Below are positions 43,985-52,399 of a stretch of DNA of 64,000 nucleotides, piece after piece. Within the stretch, counting starts at the first letter, position 1. Each line of letters starts with the position of its first letter. The stretch is from Lapidilactobacillus achengensis (GTDB lineage: Bacteria; Bacillota; Bacilli; Lactobacillales; Lactobacillaceae): contig NZ_RHOV01000005.1 in assembly GCF_003946655.1 (NCBI RefSeq), forward strand, positions 62,001 through 126,000, in the 5' to 3' direction. The position numbers and the translations under genes were made by a program. The notes under the pieces were generated by a model. The model made no database searches, was not told the DNA's origin, and saw only the letters and a list, made by a program, of their open reading frames with translations.

Positions 43985-44692
43985 TTACTTCATGTCAGAT
44001 TGTGATTTGCCAGATACGGCATCATTATCAAATGTGATATTAAAATTAGCTCCTAAATCGCCTTTGATACCAGTCATATACATGGCAATAACTTTCTTAG
44101 TTCCGCCGATTAGGCTTTCGTCTAAACTATCAGGTTCGCCAAACTTAGCGATAACATCGTTATAACTTGTTCCATTTGCGATTGATTCAAAATCGGCCAA
44201 TGAAATTTTGTTTTTGCGGTTGATTTTAAATCCAGCTAAATTTTTTGAAAATGCTTTGCCATCCGTGAAACTAATGATAATGTTGGCGCCTAGACCGCCC
44301 TCGACATTCGTCCAAGTAAGGATGTCTGTTTTAACACCCTCAGTTGTACTACTTGAGGTAGAAGCTGGTTTACCAAATGTTTTTTTAATTTCATCGGTTG
44401 TCTGACCACCGTCGGCTTTATTCATTAAATCACCAATTTTGACGGCGTCGAATTGAGCCCGAGTGATTTTACCACTATCAGTTTTACTAGATGATGAGGA
44501 CTTTGTATTAGTTGCAGTAGTTTTTGTAGATGAAGCTTTATCTGCCTTATCGTCACTGCCCTTATTGCCGCCCATTGCTGAACCAGCTGCAATGATGACA
44601 ATAACAACTAAAATCCAGAACCAAACTCGCTTGTAGAATGGTTTTTTCAACTTATAAGTGTTGCCATTCTCATCTTTAATCTTTTTTGCCAT
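43985..44692 (-). CDS. Membrane-anchored protein with two DUF3862/BLIP-like domains
   Basis: A 235-residue protein with a positively charged start, one membrane segment (VWFWILVVIVIIAAGSAM, about 23-41), a Lys/Ser/Thr-rich linker and two homologous extracellular domains. Domain 1 has FDAVKIGD...IKKTFGKP and domain 2 has FESIANGTSYNDVIAKFGEP, each ending in a GLGAN- or DLGAN-type strand, as in BLIP-like DUF3862 repeats. Such proteins are frequent in the lysogeny module of lactic-phage genomes and may act at the cell surface during superinfection; the function is unproven. GGAGG precedes the ATG. Confidence 0.75.
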   Translation of the reverse strand: MAKKIKDENGNTYKLKKPFYKRVWFWILVVIVIIAAGSAMGGNKGSDDKADKASSTKTTATNTKSSSSSKTDSGKITRAQFDAVKIGDLMNKADGGQTTDEIKKTFGKPASTSSSTTEGVKTDILTWTNVEGGLGANIIISFTDGKAFSKNLAGFKINRKNKISLADFESIANGTSYNDVIAKFGEPDSLDESLIGGTKKVIAMYMTGIKGDLGANFNITFDNDAVSGKSQSDMK

Positions 44693-44751
44693 AATAATTC
44701 CTCCAACCCAGACCTACATCTGGTATAATATTTTTGTACAAAGTATTACCG

Positions 44752-44777
44752 AAAGCTACCGTGCCAGCGGTGGCTTT
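44752..44777. terminator. Hairpin between the DUF4041 and DUF3862 genes
   Basis: AAAGCTACCG and CGGTGGCTTT pair (one G-T wobble or A-C mismatch by strand) around a 6-nt loop. Rightward it is followed by TTTCTTTTT; leftward by a poor T-run. Confidence 0.5.
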
Positions 44778-44788
44778 TTCTTTTTGCT

Positions 44789-46180
44789 CTAACCGACCGA
44801 TTTAATATCTTCTTGTTGGGCTATCTTATTCTTTTCAAGGACCATAGTTTCACGGTATTCAGCGGCATCTGGATTTTCCGTGAAATCAACCGTCAAATCT
44901 TCATATCCTTTAAGAACATCTTTTATCTTTGAAATAGGAACATTGAAATATTCTTTACGTGCATTAACTTTATTGATTCGTTCGTCTGCAAATTTATTAT
45001 GTAATTCTGTTTCTAATTTGTAGGCATCGTAAGAGAAAATCAGGGCGTGAACATCAAATTTAAATGGCACTGAAGCAGAGCTTAGTTCCGCAATTCGTTC
45101 TAATGGATCTAGTCGGCGTGTGACACCAATTTTAACTACATCCGGGCCAAACGATCCAATATTAGAAATAATATAAACGTATCCGGCTGTAGCATTTTCG
45201 GCACGATAATCTAAGTCTTTCTTTTTATCCTCCGACTCGCCAATATTTTTTTGAAGTTCATCAATTCTTGATTGAACATCTTCTTTTTCTGTACCATCAA
45301 GCGTAGCAAGTTTCTCTTTTAGTTCAGCAACCGCTTTGATGTAATGATCTAGTTCTTTATCAATCTGTTTTTGAGCGTCTTGAATTTCCTTCTGAGCACG
45401 TTTTTCTTCACGCTCGCGTTCGCGTTGTTCACGCAATTCTTCTTTTTCTTCCTGTTTCTTTTCAGAATATTCGAAAGCAAGATGTAATTCATCTATTTTA
45501 CTATCCAAATATTTAGGAGTGAGGCGAACACCGTTGGGATCGTTTAGTTTATTTAATTGATCGAAGGACTTCTCAATTCGATTACTGATTCTATCTAAAT
45601 TAGAGTAGGTAATTTTATTAATCGCGGCTTCACACTCACCATTAAATGTTCGCAACAGCTGTTTGATGTTTTTCTTTTGCATCGAGCGGCCTCTTGCGGC
45701 GGAATTATCCAGTAACATTGATTTAAAAATCTCTGCCGCAAGCTCATTGCGAATCATTTGCTTTTGATCCTGGCGAACTTGATCGAGTTGAGATTTATAT
45801 CCAAGTGATGAGGCAAAGTCATAACGAGGTTCGTAAAGGCCATTAGATTCCATGTTTACCTTATCTTCTGTATCGACTAATTTTTCTTTTAGACTTTTGA
45901 TATCAGCATTTAGAGTTTTTATTTTTTCCTTTATGGAAGATTGTTTCTCATTAAGTTCATCAAGCTCTTTATTTTCATTGCTGCGTTTTGATTCGAATTC
46001 AAGCTCAAGATTTTTAATCTCTTTAGTTTTATTATCGATAATATCCTGTAATTCTGCAGGCTTCATTTGCTGTGCGGTCAAAACGATATTGGCTTTTTCC
46101 TGTAAACCAGCATTCTCAGCGGTTAAGCGCTCAATCTCATCTTTCAACTTATTGACTTTAAATAGATCAGTTAAACTCAT
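44789..46180 (-). CDS. DUF4041 / GIY-YIG-like (T5orf172) domain protein
   Basis: A 463-residue protein. Residues 1-130 and 225-330 are highly charged coiled coil. Between them lies a DUF4041-type domain (SQLDQVRQDQKQMIRNELA...RTFNGECEAAINKITYSN). The C-terminal part, GYVYIISNIGSFGPDVVKIGVTRRLDPLERIAELSS, is the T5orf172/Meiosis-up-regulated-113 form of the GIY-YIG nuclease fold, with the GYVYIISN and KIG.TRR motifs. Common in siphophage lysogeny blocks; a role in phage exclusion or DNA transactions has been suggested. Start ATG follows GGAGGAGT. Confidence 0.8.
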   Translation of the reverse strand: MSLTDLFKVNKLKDEIERLTAENAGLQEKANIVLTAQQMKPAELQDIIDNKTKEIKNLELEFESKRSNENKELDELNEKQSSIKEKIKTLNADIKSLKEKLVDTEDKVNMESNGLYEPRYDFASSLGYKSQLDQVRQDQKQMIRNELAAEIFKSMLLDNSAARGRSMQKKNIKQLLRTFNGECEAAINKITYSNLDRISNRIEKSFDQLNKLNDPNGVRLTPKYLDSKIDELHLAFEYSEKKQEEKEELREQREREREEKRAQKEIQDAQKQIDKELDHYIKAVAELKEKLATLDGTEKEDVQSRIDELQKNIGESEDKKKDLDYRAENATAGYVYIISNIGSFGPDVVKIGVTRRLDPLERIAELSSASVPFKFDVHALIFSYDAYKLETELHNKFADERINKVNARKEYFNVPISKIKDVLKGYEDLTVDFTENPDAAEYRETMVLEKNKIAQQEDIKSVG

Positions 46181-46202
46181 TATTACTCCTCCAAGTGATT
46201 AA

Positions 46203-46634
46203 TTAAAGCAATTCTAAATTGCCGTGATAAAAGTCATCTATTGTATCAATAGAATAATCAGCCATACTCTCACCAATATGGAATGAATCGAGGAATGCAT
46301 GATAATTAGCATCTTCGGGATCAATGTCCTCAAAATACATAGGCACTAGAATATCAACGGCAGTTCTGTTTGCTTCGGCCTCGGTAGCACTATTAGAAGA
46401 ATCGCAAAAATACGAAATACCCCGATGACTGCATAAAACATGCGCTGTTTCGTGTGCAACGACGAAGGGTAGCTGCTGCTGATCATACCAATTGAGATTG
46501 ATGACAATTGATCTATGATACGCGCTAGATCCAGAGGGCGTATCTGAATTCATTGCACTAGTTAATTCGTATCTGATTTTGTGGTCGAACGCAAAGTTCA
46601 AAGTAGATTGCATGAAGTTATCATTCATCATCAT
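46203..46634 (-). CDS. ImmA/IrrE-family metallopeptidase
   Basis: A 143-residue zinc protease with HETAH (HExxH) in LPFVVAHETAHVLCSH and a downstream Glu in ATEAEANRTAVDILVP. ImmA-type enzymes cleave the neighbouring repressor upon damage signals. It overlaps the end of the repressor gene by 14 bp, giving a coupled cI-immA pair. Three ATG codons in a row make the exact start ambiguous. Confidence 0.9.
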   Translation of the reverse strand: MMMNDNFMQSTLNFAFDHKIRYELTSAMNSDTPSGSSAYHRSIVINLNWYDQQQLPFVVAHETAHVLCSHRGISYFCDSSNSATEAEANRTAVDILVPMYFEDIDPEDANYHAFLDSFHIGESMADYSIDTIDDFYHGNLELL

Positions 46635-47001
46635 CTTTGCCCCTTAGCAGTCTTCTCATTAGCGCCAAATCTTCAGGCGGAACGGGCTTACCTTGGAATG
46701 TTAAGACTGCGTTTTCATCGTCAAGATCAACAGCGTTTTCTTTGTCTTGATCGTTTGCAGAAAGACCTGCAAAATTTAGTATTTCTTCATTACTTATCCT
46801 AAGTCCCTTAGCCATACGCTTTAACGTTGGAACTTTAGGGATGTTTCTCTGACCACGTTCCACTAGCGACCAGTAAGATGCAGAAATGGCTGGTTTGTCG
46901 CCAATCTTTGATTGGTTTGATACTTGTCTTAAAGAGAAGTTTTTTTGGTTTCGAATTTGTTTAATTTTATTTCCAAATTCTTGTGGAGTGACAGAACTCA
47001 T
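46621..47001 (-). CDS. CI-like phage repressor (XRE family)
   Basis: A 126-residue repressor with an XRE helix-turn-helix (FGNKIKQIRNQKNFSLRQVSNQSKIGDKPAISASYWSLVERGQR, about residues 8-52) and a short acidic C-terminus (VPPEDLALMRRLLRG). The lack of a LexA-type peptidase domain fits control by the adjacent ImmA protease. ATG 47001 follows AAAGGACTG; the frame open to 47076 crosses the operators and is rejected. It is divergent from the cro-like gene. Confidence 0.88.
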   Translation of the reverse strand: MSSVTPQEFGNKIKQIRNQKNFSLRQVSNQSKIGDKPAISASYWSLVERGQRNIPKVPTLKRMAKGLRISNEEILNFAGLSANDQDKENAVDLDDENAVLTFQGKPVPPEDLALMRRLLRGKDDDE

Positions 47002-47026
47002 ACATATCAGTCCTTTCAATACGATA

Positions 47027-47111
47027 AGTATAACAAAAGTATAACGTGTGTACACAAAAATATAAAAAAGAAGCAAATATTCGTTGACAAAAGTTATACT
47101 AATGTTATTAT
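47027..47111. promoter_or_regulatory. Genetic switch: operators and cro promoter
   Basis: The rightward promoter is TTGACA (47084-47089), 16 bp, TATTAT (47106-47111). Operator-like AGTATAAC occurs at 47027-47034 and 47038-47045, exactly 11 bp apart (one helical turn), and as its inverse GTTATACT at 47093-47100 in the cro promoter spacer. The two left copies lie in the leftward repressor promoter. An 8-bp palindrome GTGTACAC lies at 47048-47055. Confidence 0.75.
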
Positions 47112-47143
47112 GTAATTGTACTTAAAAACAAGGAGATGATGAA

Positions 47144-47380
47144 TTGGTTAAGCTTTATATTTCGGACCGTGCAAAGATTGATGAATTAATTGCTATGAAC
47201 GGTTATACGCAAAAGAGCTTGTCTGACAAGGTAGACATCATTCCTAGCTATCTATCTGCAATCTTGAACGGAAAACGTTCTGCAGGAGTTAAAACTGCAA
47301 AAAAAATTTCTGGTCGACTTGGTGTTGAGATTTCAGATATTTTTTTTGCCCAGGATGTTTACAAAAGTTATACAAAATAA
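47144..47380 (+). CDS. Cro-like XRE-family regulator
   Basis: A 78-residue helix-turn-helix protein (IDELIAMNGYTQKSLSDKVDIIPSYLSAILNGKR), first gene of the rightward operon and the presumed Cro. Its start is TTG 47144 with AAGGAGATGAT upstream. Nearby ATG codons are in other frames. It should bind the AGTATAAC sites at 47027-47100. Confidence 0.82.
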   Translation: MVKLYISDRAKIDELIAMNGYTQKSLSDKVDIIPSYLSAILNGKRSAGVKTAKKISGRLGVEISDIFFAQDVYKSYTK

Positions 47381-47400
47381 ATAATTAAGGAGGAAGAACC

Positions 47401-47634
47401 ATGAAAGAAAAATCAAACGAATCAAAAGCAATCAACTTCCCAGGTCTACTAAATCGGTTGGAGAACACGTACAACTTTAACAAGGAAAATGTTTACCCCA
47501 ACAGATTAGATGATGTTGTCGCTGATATTAAAAAAATCGAGGCCAAATACAATCTTCGGCCTCGACAACTTGAATCAGTTGTGAGATTTACTCGTGTGGA
47601 AAGTGAACTTGCTCGGCTATTAGATCAACGCTGA
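47401..47634 (+). CDS. Hypothetical phage early protein
   Basis: A 77-residue hydrophilic protein of unknown function with a predicted helical middle (DDVVADIKKIEAKYNL). AGGAGGAAG precedes ATG 47401, 20 bp after the cro-like gene. Its last 47 bp overlap the opposite-strand gene at 47588-47848. Confidence 0.7.
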   Translation: MKEKSNESKAINFPGLLNRLENTYNFNKENVYPNRLDDVVADIKKIEAKYNLRPRQLESVVRFTRVESELARLLDQR

Positions 47635-47848
47635 ATTTTGTTTCGTTACGATCAGCGTGATACCTTGCAAAATCCATATTAAGGTCTGAAGCTGTTCCCC
47701 AAGCTTCTTTGACTCTCGGAATCATGTCCTGAGACATTTCTTCTTGGCAATATGGACACTGAATGGTTGACGGCCATGTACTCGTATTAAGGACGAATTT
47801 ATGGCCGCACTGACCACATGTAATTTGAACCACAGTTATCTGTGCCAT
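47588..47848 (-). CDS. Antisense zinc-ribbon protein in the early operon
   Basis: An 86-residue protein with two CxxC pairs (CGQC and CPYC, 19 residues apart), forming a zinc ribbon, and an acidic/aromatic C-terminal half. AAGGTGGTGA precedes the ATG on the leftward strand. It is the only leftward gene inside the rightward early operon, overlapping the 3' end of the gene at 47401. Function unknown. A host-takeover or regulatory role is a guess. Confidence 0.65.
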   Translation of the reverse strand: MAQITVVQITCGQCGHKFVLNTSTWPSTIQCPYCQEEMSQDMIPRVKEAWGTASDLNMDFARYHADRNETKFSVDLIAEQVHFPHE

Positions 47849-47924
47849 TTTGTCACCACCTTTCAGGTTGATTATATCGCTTAAAGGTGAGCAACACTAT
47901 TCAATTTTCAAGGAGGTGAGCTAA

Positions 47925-48086
47925 ATGAGTAAGGAAGAAATGATCAACGATATCATTCTCTGGCGGCCAGATGTTTCACGCAATTACTGGGAGTCAAAGT
48001 CAATTCGAGTTGTTGAGGCTAATTGGAAGTTGCTCAACAGCTGTGAAAGTAATGAGGTAGATGAAATCAACGCTACTTATTGCTGA
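47925..48086 (+). CDS. Small phage early protein
   Basis: A 53-residue product starting MSKEEMINDIILWRPDVSR with a full AAGGAGGTGAG site 5 nt upstream. Trp-rich (three Trp). No family recognised; a short helical adapter is possible. Translation is supported by the binding site and the clean spacing to its neighbours. Confidence 0.6.
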   Translation: MSKEEMINDIILWRPDVSRNYWESKSIRVVEANWKLLNSCESNEVDEINATYC

Positions 48087-48156
48087 CAAATGAATTGTAC
48101 CGTAATTCAGAGTGTGTCCTGCACTACGCAATTTGAGTGATTGGAGGTGAGTATAT

Positions 48157-48645
48157 ATGTATTTAACACAATCAGATCAGCAAGTTCTCTCTCTCTTTGA
48201 TCAACGGCTCAAGGCGAATGATATGGTCCGTGGTGATATCGCAGCAGACTTAGGATTTAAACACGCAAGTGCGGTAACGAATTGGTCGTCACGGGGTATT
48301 CCTGAAAATCAGCTTTTTAAGGTTATTAAGGCAATGCGAGATGCAAGATTCATGATTGGCGCCTGTTTGCTTGAAAGTGGCATGGTACTACCGAAGATTA
48401 CCAAGGCCAAAGATGATTCATATGCGTGGTTCTTTTCCCAGAAAAAAGAGGAAAGCGAGCGACGTGCCCTCGATAATCGTTTTACCGAATTAAACAGTAA
48501 GCCGGTTGACCAGAGAACCAGTGCTGATCGTGAGGAAATGAAACGTTACTGTGACGAATATCTGCAGGAGGTCACGGCAGAAGTTGAATTAGTTTTACAA
48601 ATTACTGATGACTGGGGTATTCAGGAGGTGATCAAATGGAAATAA
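48157..48645 (+). CDS. Phage early protein with an N-terminal helix-turn-helix
   Basis: A 162-residue protein. Residues 8-65 (VLSLFDQRLKANDMVRGDIAADLGFKHASAVTNWSSRGIP) fit a lambda-repressor-like helix-turn-helix. The rest is helical and charged. GGAGGTGA precedes ATG 48157. It overlaps the next gene by 10 bp. Likely a second regulator of the early region. Confidence 0.65.
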   Translation: MYLTQSDQQVLSLFDQRLKANDMVRGDIAADLGFKHASAVTNWSSRGIPENQLFKVIKAMRDARFMIGACLLESGMVLPKITKAKDDSYAWFFSQKKEESERRALDNRFTELNSKPVDQRTSADREEMKRYCDEYLQEVTAEVELVLQITDDWGIQEVIKWK

Positions 48646-48932
48646 CAATTGATAAGGATTCAGCAAAATTGTTAGTTGAAACATTTAAAGATAGTGCCAT
48701 GGACGAGCTTGTATCAAAAGTAGTTGCTGCCTTAAATACAAAAACCCCTGTTAGTCAAAAGTTGCTATCAACTCCCAAGCTTAGTCAAGTTAAGGGCATG
48801 AGTCGTGAAACAATCATAGCTTATGTTGCGGCCGGAATGCCACACACGTCAGTTGGGAAAACAGGGAAGCAATGGCGTTTTGAACTGGACCAGGTTAATT
48901 CGTGGCTGGATGAAAATCAGGAAAGGTATTGA
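48636..48932 (+). CDS. Excisionase-like winged-helix protein
   Basis: A 98-residue protein whose C-terminal half (LSQVKGMSRETIIAYVAAGMPHTSVGKTGKQWRFELDQVNSWL) has the winged-helix pattern of Xis/MerR-type excisionase domains: a helix-turn-helix, the turn around GMPH, a wing and the closing helix VNSWL. It may be the excisionase or a DNA-binding regulator. GGAGGTGAT precedes the ATG inside the upstream gene. Confidence 0.65.
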   Translation: MEITIDKDSAKLLVETFKDSAMDELVSKVVAALNTKTPVSQKLLSTPKLSQVKGMSRETIIAYVAAGMPHTSVGKTGKQWRFELDQVNSWLDENQERY

Positions 48933-48936
48933 TTGC

Positions 48937-49074
48937 ATGAGTTTTTTGCAGCAGGTATCAGGAATCTTAATTTTGATTGGGCTTACTACCATCGTTGGAA
49001 TAGCTTACGAGTGGGGCAAGACTGGAACATTCAAAAAGGCTTTACATCAAATCTTTGATTTAGATTGGAAGTGA
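48937..49074 (+). CDS. Small single-pass membrane protein
   Basis: A 45-residue protein with one hydrophobic helix (ILILIGLTTIVGIAY, about 10-24) and a charged tail. ATG 48937 follows AAAGG. It lies 4 bp after the excisionase-like gene and 4 bp before the next. Function unknown. Confidence 0.55.
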   Translation: MSFLQQVSGILILIGLTTIVGIAYEWGKTGTFKKALHQIFDLDWK

Positions 49075-49078
49075 TTTT

Positions 49079-49315
49079 GTGACAGAACTTGAAATGATGC
49101 AGCGGATTCGAACTGCAAGATTGTTTGCATTCGAGGAGGCCTACAACAAAATCGAAGATCGCATACGCTTCAATCGATTGATTGGCATCAATGATAAGGA
49201 AATTGGCATGACAGCGTCACAAGGAGCAATTCAGGAACTGATTAATGAAGAGCAATATGAATTGGCTCACGGAACAACAAAAAAGCCTACATCGGCCGCC
49301 ACCGACATAGGCTAA
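49079..49315 (+). CDS. Hypothetical phage early protein
   Basis: A 78-residue helical protein (LEMMQRIRTARLFAFEEAYNKIED) with a GTG start after GGAAGTGA. Its last codons (KKPTSAATDIG) overlap a hairpin at 49279-49313 that folds best as leftward RNA. Unknown function. Confidence 0.6.
   Translation: MTELEMMQRIRTARLFAFEEAYNKIEDRIRFNRLIGINDKEIGMTASQGAIQELINEEQYELAHGTTKKPTSAATDIG
49279..49313 (-). terminator. Leftward-facing terminator inside the rightward operon
   Basis: As leftward RNA, AGCCTATGTCGG pairs fully with CCGATGTAGGCT (two G-U wobbles), with a 6-nt loop and a T6 tail. As rightward RNA the same two positions are A-C mismatches and no T-tail follows. Confidence 0.75.
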
Positions 49316-49375
49316 AAAATAATCAAATCAAAATTATTTATACACATATTTTAACATTGCAAAGGAGTTTAAACA

Positions 49376-51316
49376 ATGACAGTCATTAATTTACAATCAA
49401 TGACCATTCATCATTTTAAGGGTATCAAAGATTTCAGCTTTGAGCCTAAAGGAAATGACGCTGCTGTTTTGGGTCAGAACGCTTCGGGTAAGACAACCAT
49501 TTTTGACGCTTTTACTTGGTTGCTTTTCGGCAAGAACTCGGAAGAATCGAAAGCATTTCACGTCAAGCCATTGGCGGCTGAGGGAACTGAGTTACTTGGA
49601 TTAGAACCTGAAGTTACCGCAACGCTGAAAATTGGCGCTAAGAATACAGTACTGAAGCGAGTTCTCAAAGAAGTTTGGACCAAACCAAACGGCGAGCTTA
49701 AGAAGGTGCGCAAGCCTGATAAGACTCTACTTTACGTGGACGATGTACCACAGAAAGTTAAAGAGTATGAGGAATTCATCAATAAGATCATTGATGTCGA
49801 TACTTTTAAGGCGCTAACTAACCCGGCGATGTTTACCAATCTCAAATGGGATCAACAGCGTGCTGTGTTAATGCAACTTATCTCAGGTCTAACTGATCAA
49901 GATGTCATCAATAAGCATCCAGAGCTCAAAGACTTGAGTCAGTTAATCAGTGATAGTACTATCGAGGACCAAAACAAGCGGATTAATGATCAGCGTCGTC
50001 AGATTAAGCGTGATATTGATGCTTTGCCCGCTCGAATCGATGAAGCAACCAGGGCAATACCCGAAACAGTCTCCACTAGTCCTGGTGACTTAGAAGAAAT
50101 GAAAGCTACCTATCAATCTGAAATTGATTCTCGTAAGGCAAAAATTACTGAATTGCGATCGGTTGATACCCCAACTGCTTTATATAAACAGATAGCAGAA
50201 TTAAAGTTACAAGCAGTTAAGGATGAAACAAAATTTGGGGCTACCAATAATCTACACGTAATGGAAACGGCCAATAAAGTGACTGAATTACGACGTCAAC
50301 TGAGTGATGCAACTAATAACGATGAGCAATTGACTGCTGATATATTCAGTACTGGGCAAAAAATAGAGGGTATTGAAATAAAGAAAGAGTCACTTCTAAA
50401 AGAATATCACGCCCTAAAAGAACAAAGTTTTGATGAATCTGCAAAGACCTGTCCAACTTGTCATCGAGAACTACCCGATGATGAAGTTGCTGAACTGATT
50501 AAACATTTTAATACCGAAAAATCAGAAAAATTAGAGCAAATCGTCGCTCAGGGAAAACAATACAAGTCTGAATTGGATGAATTAAGAATTAACCTGGGTG
50601 ATCTTAAGCGAAATGAAGAACAATCAATTTCTAAGGTTACCGAATTAACAAAATTGAATAAAAAAGCAACATCAGAGTATGAATCGGCAAAACGTTCTTT
50701 AGTCGAATATAAAGATTCAGCTAGTTGCAAAGAGACCGAAGCCAAAATTGCTGATTTACAGAATCAAATCAATAATCAGTCGGCCTCCCAGATTAACGTA
50801 ACTGAGATTGAACACCTGAATGATGAGATCAGTCAATACGCCAAGTCAATTGCTGATATCGAAACTGAATTAGCTAAATATCAAGCTGTTAGAACACAAC
50901 AAGCACGCTTAGCAGAACTTGAAGCCGACGATGCACGATTAAAGGCGCAGTATAACGAACTAGACAAGCAATCTTACCTGATCGAACGGTTTATGCGTGC
51001 AAAAATCACCATGACCGAAGATAGCATCAATCAAAAATTTAGTGTTGTTAAATTCAAGCTATTTGAAAACCAGAAAAACGGTGAATTGAAAGAAACCTGC
51101 GAAGCAACGGTTAACGGTGTGCCGTTCAGTGATCTAAATAATGCGGCCAGAATTAACGCAGGATTGGACATCATTAATACTCTTACAGATTTTTACGATA
51201 TGAAGGCTCCAATCTTTATTGATAATGCAGAATCAGTTAACCATCTGGTTGAAACTGGATCACAACAAATCAGCTTAGTAGTATCCGAAGATAAAAAATT
51301 GAAAGTGGTGGCTTAA
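49376..51316 (+). CDS. SbcC/RecF-like AAA-type ATPase
   Basis: A 646-residue SMC-related ATPase. Walker A GQNASGKTT (about residue 34), long coiled coils (about 190-560) interrupted by a zinc-hook-like CPTCHRELPDDE (about 363), a signature-like NNAARINAGLDIINTL and Walker B APIFIDNAES near the end. The Asp-Asn in place of Asp-Glu in Walker B is notable. First of three tightly joined genes (stop and next start are adjacent), so it probably acts with the annealing protein and MBL protein in recombination. Confidence 0.85.
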   Translation: MTVINLQSMTIHHFKGIKDFSFEPKGNDAAVLGQNASGKTTIFDAFTWLLFGKNSEESKAFHVKPLAAEGTELLGLEPEVTATLKIGAKNTVLKRVLKEVWTKPNGELKKVRKPDKTLLYVDDVPQKVKEYEEFINKIIDVDTFKALTNPAMFTNLKWDQQRAVLMQLISGLTDQDVINKHPELKDLSQLISDSTIEDQNKRINDQRRQIKRDIDALPARIDEATRAIPETVSTSPGDLEEMKATYQSEIDSRKAKITELRSVDTPTALYKQIAELKLQAVKDETKFGATNNLHVMETANKVTELRRQLSDATNNDEQLTADIFSTGQKIEGIEIKKESLLKEYHALKEQSFDESAKTCPTCHRELPDDEVAELIKHFNTEKSEKLEQIVAQGKQYKSELDELRINLGDLKRNEEQSISKVTELTKLNKKATSEYESAKRSLVEYKDSASCKETEAKIADLQNQINNQSASQINVTEIEHLNDEISQYAKSIADIETELAKYQAVRTQQARLAELEADDARLKAQYNELDKQSYLIERFMRAKITMTEDSINQKFSVVKFKLFENQKNGELKETCEATVNGVPFSDLNNAARINAGLDIINTLTDFYDMKAPIFIDNAESVNHLVETGSQQISLVVSEDKKLKVVA

Positions 51317-52399
51317 ATGACAGTAGCAAAATATGAAACAGGATTATCTAAGATTACCAATGCAATTGCACCAATGATCTCCAGCCAATTAAGTAATAAC
51401 GGCATTGAGATGACTGACTATCAACGACAGGTCGTTATTTCGGCAATCTCTGCAATTAACACAACGCTAGAGAATAGCAGCTTATCGATTAGCCAAATCG
51501 ATCAGAGCAACTTAACACAAATCTTATTGACGGTAGCCGCGTTGCAATTAAATGCTGATGCAACTCCACGAGAAGTTTATTTCATCGTTCGGAAGTCAAA
51601 AAACGCCAAACCAAAGATTGAAATGAATATCGAGGGTGACGGCAACGATGCTTTACTGGCACGATTTGGTCGCGACGTTAAAAAAGTCTACCCTTATTGG
51701 GCAATTCGAGAGGGCGACGATTTCACTTATCCATCACACAGAGGTGTCGAAACAACCCCACCTACATGGGTCGAAAAAGGTATCGGCAAGGTCATTCGGG
51801 TCGTTTATCCTATTGAGTCACAGAATGGCAGTATTAACTATTACATCGGCGAACGTGCTGATGTTAAGAAGAATTTGATTGCCCATATGATGAACAACTT
51901 GATGTGGGATAAAGATAAGATTGCTAAGAAAACGGAGATTCGCCAGAAAACTGAAAATATGACGCTTGATGAAATCTTAGACGATGATGATTTAGTTAAA
52001 ACTGGCCAGATCAGTCCTGCTTGGCGCGAACCTCAGTCTCGTGAGAGTATGATTATCCGTAAGATGCGGAACAATGTTACTAAAAAGATTCCTAAGGATT
52101 TCTCCAGCAGTTTTGTTGCTAATCAATATCAAGAGGTCACTGATCCAGAGGCTGCTAAGGTTCGCAAGGACGTAACAGAACACGCCAATTCAGAAGACTT
52201 TGAACAGGCAAAAATTGAGGCTAGTAAGCCTGAAAAAAATGAACCCAAAGAAGGATGGAAGCCCGCACCTGAAGGAGTATCGCAAGCCAGTGAAGTAGTT
52301 AAGCCTCAGCAGCCTGAAATCATCGATGCACCAACTAAGGAAGAAGCCCCACAAGAACCAGAACCTTCCATTTTTGATGATGACGAGGACCCATTCTAA
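51317..52399 (+). CDS. Putative single-strand annealing protein (RecT-like)
   Basis: A 360-residue protein. The N-terminal two-thirds (LLTVAALQLNADATPREVYFIVRKSKNAKPKIEMNIEGDG...) show the RecT/Sak-type progression in which a helical start leads to FIVRK/EM-rich strands. The C-terminus is a long acidic tail (PEPSIFDDDEDPF), as in SSB-like proteins. The position directly between an SbcC-like ATPase and an MBL protein supports a role in homologous recombination. The RecT label is by context and pattern, not by a search. Confidence 0.6.
   Translation: MTVAKYETGLSKITNAIAPMISSQLSNNGIEMTDYQRQVVISAISAINTTLENSSLSISQIDQSNLTQILLTVAALQLNADATPREVYFIVRKSKNAKPKIEMNIEGDGNDALLARFGRDVKKVYPYWAIREGDDFTYPSHRGVETTPPTWVEKGIGKVIRVVYPIESQNGSINYYIGERADVKKNLIAHMMNNLMWDKDKIAKKTEIRQKTENMTLDEILDDDDLVKTGQISPAWREPQSRESMIIRKMRNNVTKKIPKDFSSSFVANQYQEVTDPEAAKVRKDVTEHANSEDFEQAKIEASKPEKNEPKEGWKPAPEGVSQASEVVKPQQPEIIDAPTKEEAPQEPEPSIFDDDEDPF

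Noticed and set aside
44208-46202. Rightward open frames opposite the DUF3862 and DUF4041 genes
   Set aside because: Antisense shadows in Lys/Glu-rich coiled-coil genes; no binding sites.
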